Positions 60,771 to 64,000 of a stretch of DNA of 64,000 nt are shown piece after piece. The stretch comes from Mycolicibacterium doricum (GTDB taxonomy: Bacteria; Actinomycetota; Actinomycetes; Mycobacteriales; Mycobacteriaceae). Position 1 is the first letter of the stretch; each line of letters begins with the position of its first letter. The translations under genes and the position numbers were made by a program. The notes beneath the pieces are model-generated. The model saw only the letters and a program-made list of their open reading frames with translations. It made no database searches and was not told the DNA's origin. Location: the NCBI RefSeq assembly GCF_010728155.1, contig NZ_AP022605.1, positions 372,001 to 436,000 of the forward strand, read 5' to 3'.

Positions 60771-61670
60771 CTACTTGACCAGCGTGAACTGCTCGACGTA
60801 GCTGACGTTGCGGTTGAAGAAGTCCGCGCAGCCGAGCAGGTACTTCATGTACCGCTCGTAGACCTCTTCGCTGGTCGCCGCGATCGCCTCTTCGCGGTGC
60901 TGCTCGAGGCTGTCGGCCCAGGTGGTCAGCGTCCGGACGTAGCTGGCTGTCAGGTCGTCCCGGTCGGCGACGGAAAACCCGGCGGCGGTCGAAAATTCGA
61001 CGACGTCCTCGTCGCACGGGACCGAGCCGCCGGGGAAGATCTCCTTGGCGATGAATCGCATGAACCGCAGATCGCTCATGGTGATCGGCACGCCGAGATC
61101 GGGCCAGCGCTTGAGCGGGTGGCCCATGATCGTCTGCAGCACCATGCGCCCGTCGTCGGGCATGATGCGGTGGCACAGGTCGAAGAACGCCTTGTAGCGC
61201 TCCTTCGGGAACGCCTCGAACGCCTCGATGCTGACGATGCGGTCGACGGGCTGTTCGAACTCCTCCCAGCCGCGCAGCATGACCTGGCGCGACCGGGAGG
61301 TGTCGATTCCGTCGAGGACCTGCTGACCCAGTGACTGCTGGTTCTTGCTCAGGGTGAGGCCGATGACGTTGACGTCGTGGCGCTCGACCGCGCGCTTCAT
61401 CATCGCGCCCCAGCCGCAGCCGACGTCGAGCAGCGTCATCCCGGGGTGCAGGTCGAGCTTGTCGAGGGCCAGGTCGATCTTGGCCAGCTGCGCCTCTTCG
61501 AGCGTCATGTCGTCGCGCTCGAAGTAGGCGGAGCTGTACGTCCGCGTCCGATCTTGCCAGAGTCCGAAGAAGTCGTTGGAGATGTCGTAGTGGGCCTGAA
61601 CGTCTTCGTAGGCCACCTTCATCGTCTTTGTCGAAGTGCCTGCTGAGCCCACCGACCCGCTGTCCGTCAT
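60771..61670 (-). CDS. Mycolic-acid-type SAM methyltransferase with altered active site
   Basis: A 299-residue CmaA/MmaA/PcaA-family protein. SAM motif LLDVGCGWGAMMKRAVE (near residue 72), N-terminal AYEDVQAHYDISNDFFGLW and C-terminal ERYMKYLLGCADFFN are family signatures. At the bicarbonate/active-site loops the usual GAFEHF is EAFEAF (near 147) and the usual LLHTI is VLQTI (near 177), so two conserved His are gone. It may still bind SAM and lipid. ATG 61670. It is downstream of, and on the same strand as, the other methyltransferase. Confidence 0.87.
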   Translation of the reverse strand: MTDSGSVGSAGTSTKTMKVAYEDVQAHYDISNDFFGLWQDRTRTYSSAYFERDDMTLEEAQLAKIDLALDKLDLHPGMTLLDVGCGWGAMMKRAVERHDVNVIGLTLSKNQQSLGQQVLDGIDTSRSRQVMLRGWEEFEQPVDRIVSIEAFEAFPKERYKAFFDLCHRIMPDDGRMVLQTIMGHPLKRWPDLGVPITMSDLRFMRFIAKEIFPGGSVPCDEDVVEFSTAAGFSVADRDDLTASYVRTLTTWADSLEQHREEAIAATSEEVYERYMKYLLGCADFFNRNVSYVEQFTLVK

Positions 61671-61732
61671 TTGCGTCGTCCTCCGCTTTCCCGAAAATGG
61701 ATCTTGCACTGTTTGCGCAGATTGCCCTGGCG

Positions 61733-62695
61733 TTAAGCGGGCGCCTTCTCGAGGGTGAACTGCGCGACGTCGGTGTAGCCCTGGCGGAACAGGTCGGCGC
61801 AGCCGTCGAGGTACTTGAGGAAGCGCTCGTAGATCACCTCGTCGGTGATCTCGATGGCCTCGTCCTTGTGCGCCTCGAGGTTGCGCGCCCAGGTGTCCAG
61901 GGTCTTGACATAGTGGGGCTGCAGGTGCTGCGCGCGGGTCACGGTGTAGCCGGCCTTGACGGCGTGCTCCTTGACCATCGATGCCAGCGGTAGACGGCCG
62001 CCGGGGTAGATCTCGTCCATGATGAACTTGATGAACCGCACGCGCGACATCGTGAGCGGCAGGTTCTTGGCTTTGATCTCTTCATCCTCGGGAATGATGA
62101 TGGTGTGCAGCATCTGCACACCGTCCTCGGGGAGCCAGTCGAAGGTTTTCTTGAAGTAGTCGTCGTACTTGTTGAAGCCGAAGTGCTCGAACGCGCCGAT
62201 GGACACGATCCGGTCGACCCGGCCGTCGAAGTCCTCCCACGGCTGCAGCCGGACCTCCATCTTGCGGTGGCTCTTCGAGTTGGCGAACCAGTGCTCCTCG
62301 ATGTGGCGCTTCTGATTCTCGGAGAGCGTGAGGCCGACGACGTTGACGTCGTACTTCTCCACCGCCCGCATGATCGTGGCGCCCCAGCCGCAGCCGATGT
62401 CCAGCAGCGTCATGCCCGGCTCGAGGCGGAGTTTGCCCAGTGACAGGTCGATCTTGGCCAGCTGGGCCTGTTCGAGCGTGTAGTCGTCCTTCTCGAAGTA
62501 GGCGCAGCTGTAGACCTGATTGGGGTCCTGCCACAGCTTGAAGAATTCGTTGGAGATGTCGTAGTGAAACTGGACCTCGCCCTTGTCGGAGCCGCGGGTC
62601 TGCGAAGCCGACTTCGACAGCCACTTGGACTCTGCCTTGGGTGACTCTGCCTTGGGTGACTCTGCCTTGGGTGCTGCGCTCGATGAATCTGCCAC
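61733..62695 (-). CDS. Mycolic acid cyclopropane synthase/methyltransferase
   Basis: A 320-residue CmaA/MmaA/PcaA-family methyltransferase modifying meromycolate double bonds. Family residues are intact: FHYDISNEFFKLWQD, LLDIGCGWGATIMRAVEKYD (SAM site, near residue 94), IVSIGAFEHFGFNKY (Glu-His, near 168) and QMLHTIIIPEDEE (His, near 200), YERFLKYLDGCADLFR near the end. GTG 62695 is used. The N-terminus carries three tandem PKAES pentapeptides, an unusual extension before the fold starts at about residue 37. Confidence 0.93.
   Translation of the reverse strand: MADSSSAAPKAESPKAESPKAESKWLSKSASQTRGSDKGEVQFHYDISNEFFKLWQDPNQVYSCAYFEKDDYTLEQAQLAKIDLSLGKLRLEPGMTLLDIGCGWGATIMRAVEKYDVNVVGLTLSENQKRHIEEHWFANSKSHRKMEVRLQPWEDFDGRVDRIVSIGAFEHFGFNKYDDYFKKTFDWLPEDGVQMLHTIIIPEDEEIKAKNLPLTMSRVRFIKFIMDEIYPGGRLPLASMVKEHAVKAGYTVTRAQHLQPHYVKTLDTWARNLEAHKDEAIEITDEVIYERFLKYLDGCADLFRQGYTDVAQFTLEKAPA
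62628..62672. repeat. 15-bp tandem repeat in the methyltransferase N-terminus
   Basis: GACTCTGCCTTGGGT occurs three times in direct succession (plus strand), encoding PKAES repeats on the minus strand. The frame is preserved, so copy number may vary without breaking the gene. Confidence 0.9.
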
Positions 62696-62928
62696 TGTCC
62701 GTCCTGGTGAAGTTGCTCTGTTCGGGGCTCAAACACTCCGGTGCCTGCTGCTCGACACGGTGCCGAGACTACGCCTGCCGTCCTGGCGCGGACGCGGTAT
62801 GTCGTCACTATGGCGGTCGCGTGTTGGGAACGCCAATCGTGAGGAGAACCGGCAGGTTCGCCCAATGTGGGGAGCTCTCGGTGAGCTGCCGGCGTGCCCT
62901 TGCAGGGCAATCACTCACTGCGGGGTTC

Positions 62929-64000
62929 TCACTGCGAGGGCGACCTCAGCAAGGGGTGCGGGTAATCCGGGCCGCGATTCTGGAAGTCGAGGATGGCGGG
63001 GTTGAGCACGGTGCCGCCGCGGATCTCGATCGCGCGAGAGATCGTGGCGCTGTCACCCCACGCGTCCGGCCCGGCGAGGACGGTGTCGAGGTGCGGCAGC
63101 AGGGCCTCGCTGATCTCCCAGGTCGCCGAGTTCCACAGATAGGAGGGGCTGTGGTCGACAGCGTAGTACAGCAGCCCGTTGCCCATCTCGACGGTGGGTT
63201 CGCGGAATGTGGTGGGCTCTGACCAGCTGAAGCCCATGCCGACGTCGCAGGAGACGTCGATGAGCAGGCTGCCGGGTGTGAACGCGGGCAGGTCGTCGGC
63301 GGTGAGGAAGATCAGCGGCGCGGCCGGGTTCTGCAGGACGCAGTTGGCGACGATGTCGTGGCCGGCGAGGAACTCGGCGATGGGAACGTCGCCGTTCTCC
63401 GGGGTGTCGGCCCACGTGCGGCCGTTGTCGTCCTGCCCCATCTGGACGATCTGCGTGCCGGGGATGGGGGAGCCGACGGCGGCGACCTCGCGGGTGGTCA
63501 GCACCCGCACGTCGTCGACGCCGTGGGCGTTGAGTGCGGTGACCGCACCCCGGGCGGTGGCGCCGAAGCCGATGACCGCGGCCCGCAGCCGTCGCCCGTA
63601 GCTGCCGGTGATGCCGGCGAGCTGCATGGCGTGCAGGACGGAGCAGTAGCCGGCGAGTTCGTTGTTCTTGTGGAAGACGTGAAGGCCGAAGCCGCCGTCG
63701 GCCTGCCAGTGATTCATCGCCTCGAACGCGATCAGCGTGAGGCGGCGGTCGATGGCGACCTGGGTCAGCGCCGTGTCCTGGACGCAGTGCGGCCAACCCC
63801 AGACGATCTGCCCTTCGGGCATCTCCGCGAGATCCTCGGCCTGCACCTTGGGCAGCAGGATGACTCCGCACTCGTCGATCAGTTGCGCGCGCGTACGGAT
63901 ACCGCCGACCCATTCGGCCAGCGCGTGGTCGGTGGCACCGAAGTCGGTTCCGTAACCGGTCTCGAGGAAGATCCGGTGGCGGAGGTGGGGAGCGATTCTG
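62929..64000 (-). CDS. N5-(carboxyethyl)ornithine synthase-like dehydrogenase, partial
   Basis: The window cuts the 5' end; the visible part is about 357 residues ending at 62929. RIFLETGYGTDFGATDHALA and CGVILLPKVQAEDL are the N-terminal lobe of the alanine dehydrogenase/PNT family, and RRLRAAVIGFGATARGAVTAL (near the middle) is the Rossmann lobe. QIVWGWPHCVQDTALTQVAI and GFGLHVFHKNNELAGYCSVLH match carboxyethyl-ornithine synthase-like enzymes, which join pyruvate to an amino acid amine. Substrate unknown. The 5' end lies beyond 64000. Confidence 0.78.
   Translation of the reverse strand, partial: RIAPHLRHRIFLETGYGTDFGATDHALAEWVGGIRTRAQLIDECGVILLPKVQAEDLAEMPEGQIVWGWPHCVQDTALTQVAIDRRLTLIAFEAMNHWQADGGFGLHVFHKNNELAGYCSVLHAMQLAGITGSYGRRLRAAVIGFGATARGAVTALNAHGVDDVRVLTTREVAAVGSPIPGTQIVQMGQDDNGRTWADTPENGDVPIAEFLAGHDIVANCVLQNPAAPLIFLTADDLPAFTPGSLLIDVSCDVGMGFSWSEPTTFREPTVEMGNGLLYYAVDHSPSYLWNSATWEISEALLPHLDTVLAGPDAWGDSATISRAIEIRGGTVLNPAILDFQNRGPDYPHPLLRSPSQ

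Overview
The window is high-GC actinobacterial DNA and almost certainly comes from a Mycobacterium of the Mycolicibacterium (rapid-grower) type. Gene order from about 1 to 43.6 kb follows, with insertions, the Mycobacterium tuberculosis Rv0526-Rv0566c stretch (ccdA/resB/ccsA, menA, mtnP, galE-like, menE, menB, menC, bpoC, menD, mgtA, menG, menJ, grcC1, htpX, gpsA, yajQ). Two mycolic-acid methyltransferase genes lie at the right end. That synteny is recalled from family knowledge, not computed here.

Layout. 0-4.9 kb: cytochrome c maturation system II (thioredoxin-like end, ccdA, resB, ccsB) translationally coupled to a MinD-like ATPase. 4.9-6 kb: two small divergent membrane-protein genes, then two decayed genes, one carrying an 18-bp minisatellite. 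6-20.5 kb: menA, mtnP, a galE-like gene, a nitronate monooxygenase, a two-component pair, a glycosyltransferase/DUF2064/methyltransferase run, a large membrane protein, a formate/nitrite-type transporter coupled to cyanase, a universal stress protein, menE, VOC and SDR genes. 20.7-24.5 kb: a second two-component pair beside small exported proteins, one of them hemophore-related. 24.7-40.2 kb: the main menaquinone cluster (menB, menC, bpoC, menD, menG, menJ, a polyprenyl synthase) interleaved with an amidohydrolase, an SRPBCC/zinc dehydrogenase pair, mgtA and a phosphatase-phospholipase D fusion. 40.3-43.8 kb: htpX, an exported protein, gpsA, yajQ and tRNA-Tyr. 43.8-55.5 kb: an accessory region with a GAF-ANTAR protein, a broken long gene, two partial IS3-type elements flanking a block of TetR/reductase/DUF4188 genes, an Arr-type ADP-ribosyltransferase, an amidohydrolase fragment, a YCII/ECF sigma pair, and a hairpin-rich stretch without a clear gene. 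55.5-64 kb: a giant LuxR-type regulator, a MarR regulator, a KasA/KasB-like ketosynthase whose catalytic cysteine is aspartate, two mycolate methyltransferases, and a carboxyethyl-ornithine-synthase-like dehydrogenase cut by the window edge.

How they work together. Eight or nine genes (menA, menE, menB, menC, menD, menG, menJ, polyprenyl synthase, probably bpoC) supply most of menaquinone synthesis, tail synthesis and tail reduction; the system II genes mature the c-type cytochromes of the same respiratory chain. Many start codons here have a TANNNT -10 hexamer 6-7 nt upstream and no Shine-Dalgarno, which fits leaderless mRNAs common in mycobacteria. A second theme is decay by internal deletion: at least five small genes keep recognisable N- and C-terminal ends with the middle missing or frameshifted.

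Function calls are from reading motifs and neighbourhood by eye; no database search was run.
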